In this document: piece by piece, positions 16,765 through 28,455 of the stretch
How the letters are laid out: every line of letters begins with the position of its first letter
How positions within the stretch are numbered: position 1 is the first letter of the stretch
NCBI GenBank assembly: GCA_019635755.1
Contig: JAHBYW010000003.1
Location: forward strand, 372,001 to 436,000
Source of the DNA: Rhizobiaceae bacterium
GTDB lineage: Bacteria; Pseudomonadota; Alphaproteobacteria; Rhizobiales; Rhizobiaceae
Length of the DNA stretch: 64,000 nt
Direction: 5' to 3'
Position numbers and translations under genes: made by a program
Notes under the pieces: generated by a model
Told to the model about the DNA's origin: nothing
The model's input: the letters and a program-made list of their open reading frames with translations, nothing else
Database searches by the model: none

Positions 16765-18302
16765 GCGAGCTCGCCGAGCGTTTCGAGACGCACGATCCGG
16801 GCGCCAAGCAGATGGCCGAGAAGATCCGCTGCGATGCCTGCCCGGTGATGTGCTACATCGCGGACGGCCGCAGTGGTGCCTGCGACCGCTACGGCAATGT
16901 TGGTGGCAGGATCGTGCGGCTCGATCCGCTGGTGATCCTCGACCATGCCGCGGAAACAGGACGGCCACTGGTACCGTTCGACGCCGGCGCAGAGGATGGC
17001 GATCCCGCTCCCTGGGACGGCAACCCGGTCAACACGCGGCGCTTCGTCACCGGCATCGGCGCGGGGACGACCTATCCCGACTACAAGCCGGCGCCCTTCA
17101 TCGTCAGCCAGGAGGTCGAGGGCGTCGATCTCGTCACCGTCGTGACAGAGGGCATCTTCAGCTATTGCGGCGTCAAGGTGAAGATCGACACCGACCGGCA
17201 CATCGGCCCCGAAGCGGCCATCGTGCGATCCGACGGCGAGGCGATCGGCCATGTGACGACGGGCGAGTACGGCTCGCAGATGCTGTCGCTGGGCGGCGTG
17301 CATCACCTGACCGGCGGTTCCAAGCAGGAAGGCCGCGCGACCTGCGACGCGCTGATGAACCTCTGCAACAAGAAGCCGGTCGAGCTTGCCATCGACGGCG
17401 GCGAGACCGTCGTCGTGCAGGCGGGCGCCGCGCCGATCATCGGCGGCAGGGCCGAGCATCGCATGCGCGTCGGCTGCGGGTCCGCCACGATCGGCATGTT
17501 CGCGTCGCAATGGCGCGGCCTGGTGGACGAGGTCGTGGTCGTGGACGACCACATCACCGGCGTCGTCTCCGAACACCAGGCCGGGAAGGTGCTGGGCTGG
17601 GAGGACACCGGCATCAAGATCATCGGCCGCCGCTCGACGCCCGGCCGCTACTTCAAGGTCTCCGAGCCGGGGCTGGGCTGGGGCGGCACGACGATCTCCG
17701 ACCCGCTGTCCATCCTCGGCGCGTGGAACCCCGGGAAGGGCGCGCGGCCCGGCCTGTCGCTGCTGATGGTGTCCACGACCGGCGAGCAGTTCGCCTACTA
17801 CGAACTGGATGACAGCCTGACGCCGGTCGGAAAGCCCTTCCCGGAACGGTTGCGGCGCTCTGTCGAACTGATCGAGGAGAACTGCGAGCCGGCGCTGTGC
17901 ACCGTGCTGTTCGTCGGCGGCGCGGGCGGCTCGCTGCGCGCCGGCGTCACCGAGAACCCGGTGAACCTGACGCGCTCGGTGCAGCGCCTGCAGACCTACG
18001 TGACGGTCGGCGGCGCGCCTGCCTATGTCTGGCCGGGCGGCGGCATCACGCTGATGGTCGACGTGATGCGGACCCCGGACAATGCGTTCGGCTACGTGCC
18101 GACGCCGGCGCTCGTCGCGCCGATCGAATTCACACTCAGGCTGGACCACTACCGGGCGCTCGGCGGTCACATGGATGGCGTGCGCACGGTGCCGGATGTC
18201 CTCAGCAGCGGCGGCGAATATCTCAACGACCGCCGCGTCGGCGTGGCGGCGGAGCGGAACGTGTGGCCGCCACTCCAACAGCTGCGTCGGGTGCCGTCGT
18301 GA
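16761..18302 (+). CDS. 6-hydroxynicotinate reductase-like iron-sulfur protein
   Basis: 513 residues. The N-terminus has a cysteine cluster C24-x2-C27-x3-C31-x9-C41 in KIRCDACPVMCY...GACDRYGN, which should bind an iron-sulfur centre. The rest is glycine-rich with TTYPDYKPAPFIV, TEGIFSYCGVKVKIDTD, GRRSTPGRYFKV and GWGGTTISDPLSI. I recognise this as the family annotated as 6-hydroxynicotinate reductase, which makes 1,4,5,6-tetrahydro-6-oxonicotinate in anaerobic nicotinate degraders and is also reported from Azorhizobium. The call rests on recalled family resemblance and on the hydroxylase just upstream (ATGA overlap). Its end overlaps the UPF0280 gene (GTGA). The substrate in this organism may differ. 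Confidence 0.75.
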   Translation: MSELAERFETHDPGAKQMAEKIRCDACPVMCYIADGRSGACDRYGNVGGRIVRLDPLVILDHAAETGRPLVPFDAGAEDGDPAPWDGNPVNTRRFVTGIGAGTTYPDYKPAPFIVSQEVEGVDLVTVVTEGIFSYCGVKVKIDTDRHIGPEAAIVRSDGEAIGHVTTGEYGSQMLSLGGVHHLTGGSKQEGRATCDALMNLCNKKPVELAIDGGETVVVQAGAAPIIGGRAEHRMRVGCGSATIGMFASQWRGLVDEVVVVDDHITGVVSEHQAGKVLGWEDTGIKIIGRRSTPGRYFKVSEPGLGWGGTTISDPLSILGAWNPGKGARPGLSLLMVSTTGEQFAYYELDDSLTPVGKPFPERLRRSVELIEENCEPALCTVLFVGGAGGSLRAGVTENPVNLTRSVQRLQTYVTVGGAPAYVWPGGGITLMVDVMRTPDNAFGYVPTPALVAPIEFTLRLDHYRALGGHMDGVRTVPDVLSSGGEYLNDRRVGVAAERNVWPPLQQLRRVPS

Positions 18303-19204
18303 ACGCGCCGCAGGTGCACTGGCTGCCGGACGGCCGGCGCCTGCATATGAACCACGGGCCGATCGACCTGATCGTCGAGGCGTTCGGGCAGGAGGCCGAG
18401 CGCATGGCGGCCTATCGACAGGCGACGGCGCGGTTCCAGACGATCCTGGGCGAACTGGTCGCCGAACTGGTCGAGCTGCGCCGCCCCGCCGGCCAGCAGC
18501 CTCGCGCGTTCAGCGGCGCGACAGCGCAGCGCATGGAGACAGCCGTCGTTCCGCACGCGGCGCAATTCATCACGCCAATGGCCGCGGTGGCGGGCGCCGT
18601 CGCGGACGAGATGCTGGCGGCGACGACGGCGGGACGCAAACTGGACAGGGCCTATGTGAACGATGGCGGCGACATCGCGCTCTCCATCGCGCCAGGCCAT
18701 TCGATCGGCGCCGCGATCGCGGGCACGGGGCACGGCCTCGCCGACCGGCTGACGATCCGCGCGACGGACCCGGTGCGCGGTATCGCCACCTCGGGCTGGC
18801 GCGGGCGGAGCTTTTCTCTCGGCATCGCCGACGCGGTGACCGTGCTTGCGCGGACGGCCGCTGAGGCCGACGCAGCAGCCACGATCATCGCCAATGCCGT
18901 CGACCTGCCCGGTCATCCGGCGATCGAACGCACGCCCGCGAACATGATGGCGCCCGAAACGGATCTCGGCGATCGGCTGGTGACGACGGGCGTCGGGACT
19001 TTGACCGCGGCAGAGGTTTCACGTGCGCTTGAAGCGGGATTCGACGTTGCCGACAGGCTACGCGAGGACGGGTTGATCGGGACGGCTGTGCTGTTTCTCG
19101 GTGGGCAATCTCGCGTTGTATTCACGGAGACGTCGCATTCCTTCGGCAACGGAGAGCGGTCCGCCTCCGCAATTTCCAGCATCGGAGGCCGCGTCAATGC
19201 CTGA
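18299..19204 (+). CDS. UPF0280 family protein (ApbE-like fold)
   Basis: 301 residues from GTG 18299, overlapping the preceding stop by 4 nt. Recognisable UPF0280 features are the N-terminal PIDLIVEAFG, VVPHAAQFITPMAAVAGAVADEML near residue 85, AYVNDGGDIALSIAPG near residue 117, and GIATSGWRGRSFSLGIADAVTVLA near residue 160. The TPMAAVAGAVAD and NDGGDIA blocks recall the FAD/Mg site of ApbE flavin transferases. No activity has been firmly tied to UPF0280 as far as I know. In this operon it lies between a ring reductase and an AA_synth protein, so a cofactor-attachment or ring-opening role is possible. It overlaps the next gene by 8 nt. Confidence 0.82.
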   Translation: MNAPQVHWLPDGRRLHMNHGPIDLIVEAFGQEAERMAAYRQATARFQTILGELVAELVELRRPAGQQPRAFSGATAQRMETAVVPHAAQFITPMAAVAGAVADEMLAATTAGRKLDRAYVNDGGDIALSIAPGHSIGAAIAGTGHGLADRLTIRATDPVRGIATSGWRGRSFSLGIADAVTVLARTAAEADAAATIIANAVDLPGHPAIERTPANMMAPETDLGDRLVTTGVGTLTAAEVSRALEAGFDVADRLREDGLIGTAVLFLGGQSRVVFTETSHSFGNGERSASAISSIGGRVNA

Positions 19205-19781
19205 GTTCCCAATCCGCAAGATCGCGATTCTCACCGAGGACATTCTTCACGACGGCGGGCCCGCACCCGCCACGCCCCGCCGCCGCGTGGCGGCGCTGGC
19301 GCTGGTGAAGAACCCGTTCGCCGGCCACCACGTCGCCGAACTCCAGCCGGCCATGGATGACCTGAAGCCGCTCGGCCTGATGCTGACGGACCGGATGATC
19401 GCGGCGCTCGGCGGCGACATCAGATCGATCGACGGGTATGGCAAGGGTGCCATCGTCGGCATCGCCGGCGAGTTGGAGCACGGCGCGCTGTGGCATGTGC
19501 CGGGCGGTTACGCTATGCGCGAGCGGTTGGGACAGGCCAAGGCCATCGTGCCATCGGCGATGAAGGTTGGCGGGCTGGACACCAGCCTCGACATCCCGCT
19601 CGGCCACATCAACGCGGCCTATGTGCGCAGCCATTTCGACGCGATGAGCGTGTCCAGCCCGGACGGACCCAGGCCGGACGAGATCCTGTTCTGCCTGGCG
19701 ATGGCGTGCGGCGGGCGCATCCACAGCCGTATGGGCGGGCTGGAGGCGGCCGACATCAAGGTCTGGGACGGCCAGCGATGA
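19197..19781 (+). CDS. AA_synth / DUF1185 family protein (putative amide hydrolase)
   Basis: 194 residues from ATG 19197, overlapping the UPF0280 gene by 8 nt. The family is recognisable from the N-terminal IRKIAILTEDILHDGG, VKNPFAGHHVAELQPAMDDL near residue 40, YGKGAIVGIAGELEHGA near residue 81, and the C-terminal PDEILFCLAMACGGRIHSRMGGL. Known structures of this family show a chorismate-mutase/YjgF-like fold, and a role in amide or amino-acid metabolism has been proposed but not proven. In this operon a cyclic amide (a tetrahydro-oxopyridine) would have to be opened, and this small protein is one of two unassigned candidates. Confidence 0.82.
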   Translation: MPEFPIRKIAILTEDILHDGGPAPATPRRRVAALALVKNPFAGHHVAELQPAMDDLKPLGLMLTDRMIAALGGDIRSIDGYGKGAIVGIAGELEHGALWHVPGGYAMRERLGQAKAIVPSAMKVGGLDTSLDIPLGHINAAYVRSHFDAMSVSSPDGPRPDEILFCLAMACGGRIHSRMGGLEAADIKVWDGQR

Positions 19782-19866
19782 GCGGGCGGGCCATGCGGCT
19801 CCCGGAGCAGGGCGCGGAGCTTGTTCCATCCAGGTCGGCAGGCCCGCTTGAATTGGGCCGCGTCCG

Positions 19867-20307
19867 ATGAGCGGCGACGAGGCCTTACCCGATCCGCAGG
19901 ATGGCTACCGGCTGCAGGAGCAGGTCGGATTCATCCTGCGCAAGGCGCATCAGCGCCATGTCGCGATCTTCGCCCAGCGGATCGGCGACCTGACGCCGCC
20001 GCAGTTCGCCGCGCTGGCGCGCCTGGGCGAGGTCGGCGAGACCTCGCAGAACCAGCTCGGCGCGCTGGTGGCGATGGATGCCGCCACGATCAAGGGCGTC
20101 ATCGACCGCCTCAAGGCGCGCGGCTACGTCGCGCTCGCGCGTCACGCCCAGGACAAGCGGCGCCTGATGGTGCGGCTGACGGCCGACGGGCAGGCGGCGC
20201 TCCAGCGACTTCTGCCGCTGGCGGGCGAGATCACCGCCGAGACGCTCGCGCCTCTGTCGCAGAAGGAGGCGCAGCAATTCCTGCGCCTGCTCGCAAAGAT
20301 CGCCTGA
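19867..20307 (+). CDS. MarR-family transcriptional regulator
   Basis: 146 residues with the MarR winged helix: helix QEQVGFILRKAHQRHVAIFAQ, LTPPQFAALARL, recognition region TSQNQLGALVAMDAATIKGVIDRLKARGYV, and wing ARHAQDKRRLMVRLTADGQ. MarR proteins usually repress the adjacent catabolic operon and respond to its aromatic substrate or product. The gene lies 85 bp after the AA_synth gene on the same strand. A 20-bp inverted repeat at 13084-13103, in the divergent promoter of pncA and the hydroxylase operon, is its likely target. Confidence 0.9.
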   Translation: MSGDEALPDPQDGYRLQEQVGFILRKAHQRHVAIFAQRIGDLTPPQFAALARLGEVGETSQNQLGALVAMDAATIKGVIDRLKARGYVALARHAQDKRRLMVRLTADGQAALQRLLPLAGEITAETLAPLSQKEAQQFLRLLAKIA

Positions 20308-20319
20308 CCGGCCCGCGCC

Positions 20320-21429
<1,110 letters not shown>

Positions 21430-21458
21430 TTTATCCCTCCCTTTGTGTTCCGTACCCG

Positions 21459-23183
<1,725 letters not shown>

Positions 23184-23187
23184 GATG

Positions 23188-24354
23188 TCAGCCGCCCTTC
23201 ACCGAGCCGGCGAGAAGTCCACGCACGAAGTAGCGCTGCAGCGAGAAGAACACGATCAGCGGCACGATGATGGTGATGAAGGCCGAGGTCGTGAGGATTT
23301 CCCAGTCGCCGCCGCGCGAGCCGAGCAGCGCGTTGAGCTTTCCGGTCAGCACCAGCTGGTCGGAACCGGAGCCGAGGAACACCATCGCCACCAGCAGGTC
23401 GTTCCACACCCACAGGAACTGGAAGATGGCGAAGGACGCCAGCACCGGGAAGGACAGCGGCAGCACGATCTTGATGAAGATCTCGAAGTCGCTGGCGCCG
23501 TCGATGCGCGCCGATTCCATCAGTTCACGCGGCAGCCCGGCCATGTAGCTTCTGAGCAGGTAGATGGCGAAGGGCAGGCCGAAGCCGGTGTGCGCCAGCC
23601 AGATGCCGAGATAGGTCTTGGACGGCACGCCGAAGAGGTTGCCGACGCCGTTGTAGAGTTCCAGCAACGGGATCAGCGTCATCTGCAGCGGCACGACCAG
23701 CAGCCCGATCACGGTGGCGATCAGGATCGCCCGTCCGGGGAACCGCATCCACGCCAGCGCATAGGCGGCGAACGCCGCGATCATGATCGGGATAACGGTT
23801 GCGGGGATGGTCACCGTCAGCGAGTTGAGGAACGAGCGGCCGATGCCCTCGGAGAAGAGGACGGTCTGGTAGTTCTCCGTGGTGAAGCGCGGCGGCACCG
23901 TCGCGGCGAAGTACACGCGGCGGCCGCGTTCGCTGGTCTGGGCTTCCGGATAGCCGGCGACGAAGCTGCCGTCCTCGTTGATCTGAAGCGTCTCGCCGTC
24001 GCCGAGGTCGGCGACCGCCCCGGCCTCGTATTCGGTCGGCGCGACCGCGCGCGTGCCGAACGCGGTGATCCGCTTCTCTCCCGGTTCCGCGAAGAGGTTG
24101 CCCTCCAGCACGAACCTGCCGTCCTTCGACACCGCCGTGTTCGGCGCGGGCAGGCGCGCGTTCTCGGTCTGCGACGACGAGAAGAACGCCGACCACCATC
24201 CCGACGCGATGATCTGGTCCTTGTCGCGCAGCGACGTCACCAGGATGCCAAGCGTCGGAATGGTCCAGAGCGTGACGAAGAAGAGCACGGCGATGTGGAC
24301 GCCGAAGCGGCCGAAGAACGACTTGCCGGCGGCGGTGCCGCTTGCCTGTGCCAT
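23188..24354 (-). CDS. aglG: Alpha-glucoside ABC permease (MalG type)
   Basis: 388 residues, longer than a usual MalG (about 280-300), because a large periplasmic insertion of about 110 residues lies between the first and second membrane segments. The EAA loop is MESARIDGASDFEIFIKIVLPLSFP near residue 285. The first segment HIAVLFFVTLWTIPTLGILVTSLRD is typical. The same insertion occurs in AglG proteins, so I do not treat it as a fusion. Starts 1 bp after the aglF stop. Confidence 0.92.
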   Translation of the reverse strand: MAQASGTAAGKSFFGRFGVHIAVLFFVTLWTIPTLGILVTSLRDKDQIIASGWWSAFFSSSQTENARLPAPNTAVSKDGRFVLEGNLFAEPGEKRITAFGTRAVAPTEYEAGAVADLGDGETLQINEDGSFVAGYPEAQTSERGRRVYFAATVPPRFTTENYQTVLFSEGIGRSFLNSLTVTIPATVIPIMIAAFAAYALAWMRFPGRAILIATVIGLLVVPLQMTLIPLLELYNGVGNLFGVPSKTYLGIWLAHTGFGLPFAIYLLRSYMAGLPRELMESARIDGASDFEIFIKIVLPLSFPVLASFAIFQFLWVWNDLLVAMVFLGSGSDQLVLTGKLNALLGSRGGDWEILTTSAFITIIVPLIVFFSLQRYFVRGLLAGSVKGG

Positions 24355-24355
24355 G

Positions 24356-25372
24356 TCAGCGTCCTCCCTCGCGGTTCGCCTGGCGGATGTTCCAGATCAT
24401 GATCGGCAGGACGGCGATCATGATGATGATCGCGATCGTCGCGCCGCGGCCGAAGTCGCCGCCGCCGCGGAACATCCAGTCGAACATCAGGTTGGCGAGC
24501 ACCTGCGTGTTCCACTGGCCGTTGGTCATGGTCAGCACGATGTCGAAGACCTTGAGGACCAGGATGGTGATGGTCGTCCACACGACCGCGATCGTGCCCC
24601 AGATCTGCGGCACCATGATCTTCCAGAAGATCTGGAAGGGGTTGGCGCCGTCGATGACCGCCGCCTCGATGGTTTCCTCGGGGATGCCGCGCAGCGCGGC
24701 CGAGAGGATCACCATGGCGAAGCCGGTCTGGATCCAGATGAGGATCACCATCAGGAACATGTCGTTCACGTTCCAGTCGGCAAGCGATATCCAGACCTTC
24801 GGGTCGCCGCCGAAGAACGTGACGATGGCGTTCAGGATGCCGATCTGCGTCTGGTCGGCGCCCCTGTACTCGTAGACGAATTTCCAGATGACGCTGGCGC
24901 CGACGAAGGAGATGGCGAGCGGAAGGAAGATCAGGCTCTTGGCGATCGTGCCCCACCAGATCTTGTCGGTGAGGACGGCGATGACCAGGCCCAGGAACGT
25001 GCACGCGGCGGGCACGATCAGGAGCCAAAGCAGATTGTTCAGGATCGAGCTCCTGAACTCCCGGTCGCCGAACGCCCAGACGTAGTTGTCGAGGCCGACG
25101 AAGCCCTCGCCCGCGCGATTCTGGAACGACAGGATCACCGTCTGCACGACGGGATAGATTAGGTAGACCGTCAGGATCAGCAGCGCCGGGCCGATGAACA
25201 GCCATGGCCGGATGAGGCCCTGACGGCGGAGGTTGTCGACAGCCGCGCCGCCCGTGACGCCCCGCGAGGGGAAAATCATGTCGAGCGCACGGTTTGCGCC
25301 CCAGAAATAGGCGACGCAACCGCCGACGCCGATGATGATGACGAGAATGGCCGAGAAGATCTGCGCCGCCAT
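24356..25372 (-). CDS. aglF: Alpha-glucoside ABC permease (MalF type)
   Basis: 338 residues with about eight hydrophobic segments, including an extra N-terminal one (FSAILVIIIGVGGCVAYFWG). The EAA loop is ETIEAAVIDGANPFQIFWKIMVPQIWG near residue 240. Partner of aglG in the membrane. A 292-bp repeat-bearing gap separates it from the binding-protein gene aglE, while downstream genes are packed within a few bases. Confidence 0.92.
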   Translation of the reverse strand: MAAQIFSAILVIIIGVGGCVAYFWGANRALDMIFPSRGVTGGAAVDNLRRQGLIRPWLFIGPALLILTVYLIYPVVQTVILSFQNRAGEGFVGLDNYVWAFGDREFRSSILNNLLWLLIVPAACTFLGLVIAVLTDKIWWGTIAKSLIFLPLAISFVGASVIWKFVYEYRGADQTQIGILNAIVTFFGGDPKVWISLADWNVNDMFLMVILIWIQTGFAMVILSAALRGIPEETIEAAVIDGANPFQIFWKIMVPQIWGTIAVVWTTITILVLKVFDIVLTMTNGQWNTQVLANLMFDWMFRGGGDFGRGATIAIIIMIAVLPIMIWNIRQANREGGR

Positions 25373-25430
25373 AGGTTCCCTCCCCTGGTGCGGACCGCTG
25401 CGCGCCGGAACGACGCCCTGCGCCGATGCT

Positions 25431-25606
25431 CCTCACCCGGCCTCCGCTCCACTCGGCCCCCGCTCCCTGCCGGGGAGAGGAGGCCTTCTCCGTTCGCACA
25501 TCATCGACGGAGTTCGAGCGCAGCGCAGGCAGTCTTCCTCTCCCCGCAGGGGAGAGGGTGGCCGATCCAGGCGACAGACGTCGCCGCGGGCGGAGGCCGG
25601 GTGAGG
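25431..25606. repeat. Long palindromic repeat between aglE and aglF
   Basis: Outer arms CCTCACCCGGCCTCCGC (25431-25447) and its exact reverse complement (25590-25606) enclose 142 bp. Inside is a second inverted pair, CTGCCGGGGAGAGGA against TCCTCTCCCCGCAG with one base missing. In the mRNA this would form a strong hairpin just after the binding-protein gene. The rest of the 25373-25664 gap shows nothing else that I can identify. Confidence 0.75.
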
Positions 25607-25664
25607 GGCCTCCATGCTCGGCGGATGGAGGAGAGCGACGCTCCCCTCCTTAGTGAGCCGATGG

Positions 25665-27020
25665 CTACTTGATGGCGTCCCAGCTCTTCTGGATGTCGGT
25701 CGCCACGGCCTCGGCCGACTTGCCGCCGACGAGGTCGATCATGCCGGTCCAGAAGGCGCCCGCGCCGATCTTGCCCGGCATCAGGTCCGAGCCGTCGAAG
25801 CGGAAGGTCGATGCGTTGACCAGGATCTCGCCCTGCTTCTTCAGCGCCTCGTTGGCATAGACCTCCGGCTTGGCGGTCTTGAGCGGCGTCAGGAAGCCCG
25901 ACTGCGCCATCCAGATCTCATGGGCGAGCGGCATCTTCAGGAAGTCGATGAAGGCGCGCGCGGCCTTGGAGTCCTTGGTGATGGAGAACAGCGTGCCGCC
26001 GCCCAGCACCGGATTGCCGAGGTCGGCATGCGCTTCCATGGGAGGCAGGTAGAAGAAGTCCGCGTCCTCGCCGAGTACCGTGCCCTCCGGGAAGAAGGAC
26101 GAGATGAACGACGCCTGGCGGTGCATGTAGCACTTCGGCGGGATGCCGAAGAGGCCCTTCGGGCTGTCGCGGAAGTCGGTGGCCGCGACCGCAGCCTTGC
26201 CGCCGTCGACCATCTTGTCGTTGGTGGCGATATCGGCGAAGACCTGCAGAGCGTTGACGACGGCCGGGTCGTTGAACGGGATCGCGTTCGTGGTCCACTT
26301 GTCGTAGACGTCCGGCGTCTGCGTCCGCAGCATGATGTCCTCGACCCAGTCGGTCGCCGGCCAGCCAGTGGCGCCGCCCGAGCCCAGCCCGATGCACCAC
26401 GGCACGCCGCCGTCCTCGACGATCTGGTCGGACAGCGCCATCATCTCTTCCCAGGTCTCGGGAACCTCGTAGCCGGCTTCCTCGAAGTTCTCCGGCACGT
26501 ACCACACGAGCGACTTCAGGTCGGCCTTGTACGGGAAGGCGAAGAATTTCTTCGCGCCGTCCTTGTCGGTGTAGGTGCCGAGGTCGACCCACGACTGGCC
26601 GGCACCGTAGTTGTCCTTGACGAAGGCCGCGTCGGCATCGGCGAGCGGGACGAGCAGGCCCTTCGACGCCAGGTCCTGGATCAGGCCGGGCTGCGGCAGG
26701 ACCGCGATGTTCGGCGGGCTGCCCGCCTGCGTGTCGATGACGATCTGCTGCTCGTAGTTCTCCGACGACGAATAGTTGATCGTCACGCCGGTGGCGGTGG
26801 AGAAATAGTCGAGAACGGAACGGACGAGCGCTTCGTCCTCGCCGCGCCACGGGCCGAAGATAGAGAGCGTCTCGCCCTTCAGGTCGACCTTCTTCAGATC
26901 CTCATAATTGGACCAGGTGAAACGGGCGTCCTCGCCCGGCGCAAACTTCAATTGTGCAGAGGCCGGGCTGGCCACGGCGAGCGCCGCGAGTGCGACGCCC
27001 AGCATCAGGGTCTTCTTCAT
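25665..27020 (-). CDS. aglE: Alpha-glucoside substrate-binding protein
   Basis: Periplasmic receptor of 451 residues from ATG 27020 with an excellent ribosome site (GGGAGGA, 6 nt). Residues 1-23 are a signal peptide ending ASAQ. SIFGPWRGEDEALVRSVLDYFSTATG and ENYEQQIVIDTQAGSPPNIAVLPQPG are the first domain of the type II binding fold as in AglE. First gene of the operon, with a LacI-type operator 129 bp upstream of its start. The longer frame to 27200 runs through the promoter and is not used. Confidence 0.94.
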   Translation of the reverse strand: MKKTLMLGVALAALAVASPASAQLKFAPGEDARFTWSNYEDLKKVDLKGETLSIFGPWRGEDEALVRSVLDYFSTATGVTINYSSSENYEQQIVIDTQAGSPPNIAVLPQPGLIQDLASKGLLVPLADADAAFVKDNYGAGQSWVDLGTYTDKDGAKKFFAFPYKADLKSLVWYVPENFEEAGYEVPETWEEMMALSDQIVEDGGVPWCIGLGSGGATGWPATDWVEDIMLRTQTPDVYDKWTTNAIPFNDPAVVNALQVFADIATNDKMVDGGKAAVAATDFRDSPKGLFGIPPKCYMHRQASFISSFFPEGTVLGEDADFFYLPPMEAHADLGNPVLGGGTLFSITKDSKAARAFIDFLKMPLAHEIWMAQSGFLTPLKTAKPEVYANEALKKQGEILVNASTFRFDGSDLMPGKIGAGAFWTGMIDLVGGKSAEAVATDIQKSWDAIK

Positions 27021-27148
27021 CGTAATCCTCCCGTTTGGTCGCAGGGACCAGGTCACTAGAACCGGACGGACCTCCATCCGCCCAGCCGGTACCGCCTCGA
27101 AGAATGGACCCGGAAGGCGCCAAGCACAACCCGGGTAAAAAACATCCT

Positions 27149-27162
27149 CCAAAGCGCTTTGG
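27149..27162. promoter_or_regulatory. LacI-type operator O1 (aglE side)
   Basis: Perfect 14-bp palindrome CCAAAGCGCTTTGG with the central CG expected of LacI/GalR-family sites. It is 129 bp from the aglE start. Its core recurs at 27358-27369. Confidence 0.85.
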
Positions 27163-27357
27163 CTGACCCGATGAAGGCCAGCAAATCGGTAGGGAGTCAA
27201 TACCTCTGCTTCTTTAATCGGTTTAACCCGGTTGAATTGCTGCAGTGCGGCCGTTTCTTCGGCGCTGCGGGATCGTTTCCGTCTTCACGGTTCCAGCCTG
27301 CCGTCCTATCCTGCCTCGTTCGAGCGGTCTGGATTCGGTCACCGCACTCCTGTTTCT

Positions 27358-27369
27358 CAAAGCGCTTTG
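27358..27369. promoter_or_regulatory. LacI-type operator O2 (aglR side)
   Basis: CAAAGCGCTTTG, identical to the core of O1, ending 13 bp before the ATG of aglR. A repressor bound here would block its own gene, implying autoregulation. The centres of O1 and O2 are 208 bp apart. Confidence 0.83.
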
Positions 27370-27382
27370 GCTGTTCTGGACG

Positions 27383-28405
27383 ATGAACCTCAAGCAACTC
27401 TCCCAGATGCTGGCGCTCTCCCAGACGACGGTGAGCCGCGCCCTGAACGGCTATCCGGAGGTGAACGAGGAGACGCGCCGACGCGTGTTCGACGCCGCCA
27501 AACGGCATGGCTACCGACCGAACCCCAGCGCGCGCCGGTTGGCGACCGGAAAGGCCGGCATGATCGGCTATGTCATGGCGACGGGATCCTCCGTCGACAT
27601 CGATCCGCACTTCGTGGAGTTCCTGTCCGGCCTCGGTGACTATGCGCGCACCCACGAGCTCGACCTGGCGCTCAGCCCGACGGCGCTCGAGGACGAGGAA
27701 ACGACGTACCGGCGCGTCGTCGCCAACAAGCAGGTCGATGCCGTCTACGTGTCGGCGCCGCGTCCGCGTGACCGGCGCATCAACCTTCTCCAGCAGCTCG
27801 GGCTGCCCTTCCTCGTGCACGGCCGCTCGGAAGGCCTGGATTTCGACTATCCCTACCTCGACATCGACAATGAGGGCGCTTTCCACGACGCGGCGCGACT
27901 GCTCATGCAGCTCGGCCACCGGCGCATCGCCCTGATCAATGGCGACGTAGCACAGACATTCGCCGTCCATCGCGAACGCGGTGCGCGCCGCGCCCTGGCC
28001 GCGGCCGGGCTCGACCTGCCGCCTGCGCTGAACCACTCCGTGGCGATGACCGAGGAGAACGGCTACCGGTCGGCGCGCGCGTTGCTCGAGCGTCCCGATC
28101 GGCCAACGGCGATCCTGTGCTCCTCGATGATGATGGCGCTCGGCGTCGTGCGCGCGATGCGGGACCTGTCGCTCGACCTTCCGGGCGACGTGTCGCTCGT
28201 CGTCCACGACGACGTCTTCCACTATCTGAAGCCGGAGAGCTTTCCCGCGCCGCTCACCACCACGCGCTCGTCCATCCGTGCCGCCGGCCAGCGCATCGCC
28301 GAACGCCTCGCGGCGCGGCTGTCCGGGCTGGAGAGCGAGCCTCGCGGCGAGGTCTGGCCGGTCGATCTCGTGGTGCGCGGCTCGATCGCAGGGGTGAGGG
28401 CGTAG
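27383..28405 (+). CDS. aglR: LacI-family repressor of the alpha-glucoside operon
   Basis: 340 residues from ATG 27383; the frame extends to 27245 but those 46 codons cross the promoter and operator and lack homology. The DNA-binding part is NLKQLSQMLALSQTTVSRALNGYPEVNEETRRRVFDAAKRHGYRPNPSARRLATG, a textbook LacI headpiece with hinge. The rest is a type I periplasmic-binding-like sensor domain. No clear Shine-Dalgarno precedes the ATG (CTGGACG only), so translation may be weak or nearly leaderless. Divergent from aglE, with one LacI-type palindrome beside each start. Confidence 0.93.
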   Translation: MNLKQLSQMLALSQTTVSRALNGYPEVNEETRRRVFDAAKRHGYRPNPSARRLATGKAGMIGYVMATGSSVDIDPHFVEFLSGLGDYARTHELDLALSPTALEDEETTYRRVVANKQVDAVYVSAPRPRDRRINLLQQLGLPFLVHGRSEGLDFDYPYLDIDNEGAFHDAARLLMQLGHRRIALINGDVAQTFAVHRERGARRALAAAGLDLPPALNHSVAMTEENGYRSARALLERPDRPTAILCSSMMMALGVVRAMRDLSLDLPGDVSLVVHDDVFHYLKPESFPAPLTTTRSSIRAAGQRIAERLAARLSGLESEPRGEVWPVDLVVRGSIAGVRA

Positions 28406-28455
28406 CGCATAACCTCCACCCGGCGCTGCCCCGGCCTCCTCCCCTCGAGTGGAAC

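Noticed and set aside
16533-18278. Leftward 581-codon frame opposite the hydroxynicotinate reductase-like gene
   Set aside because: Shadow of a GC-rich gene; no start signal and no domain.
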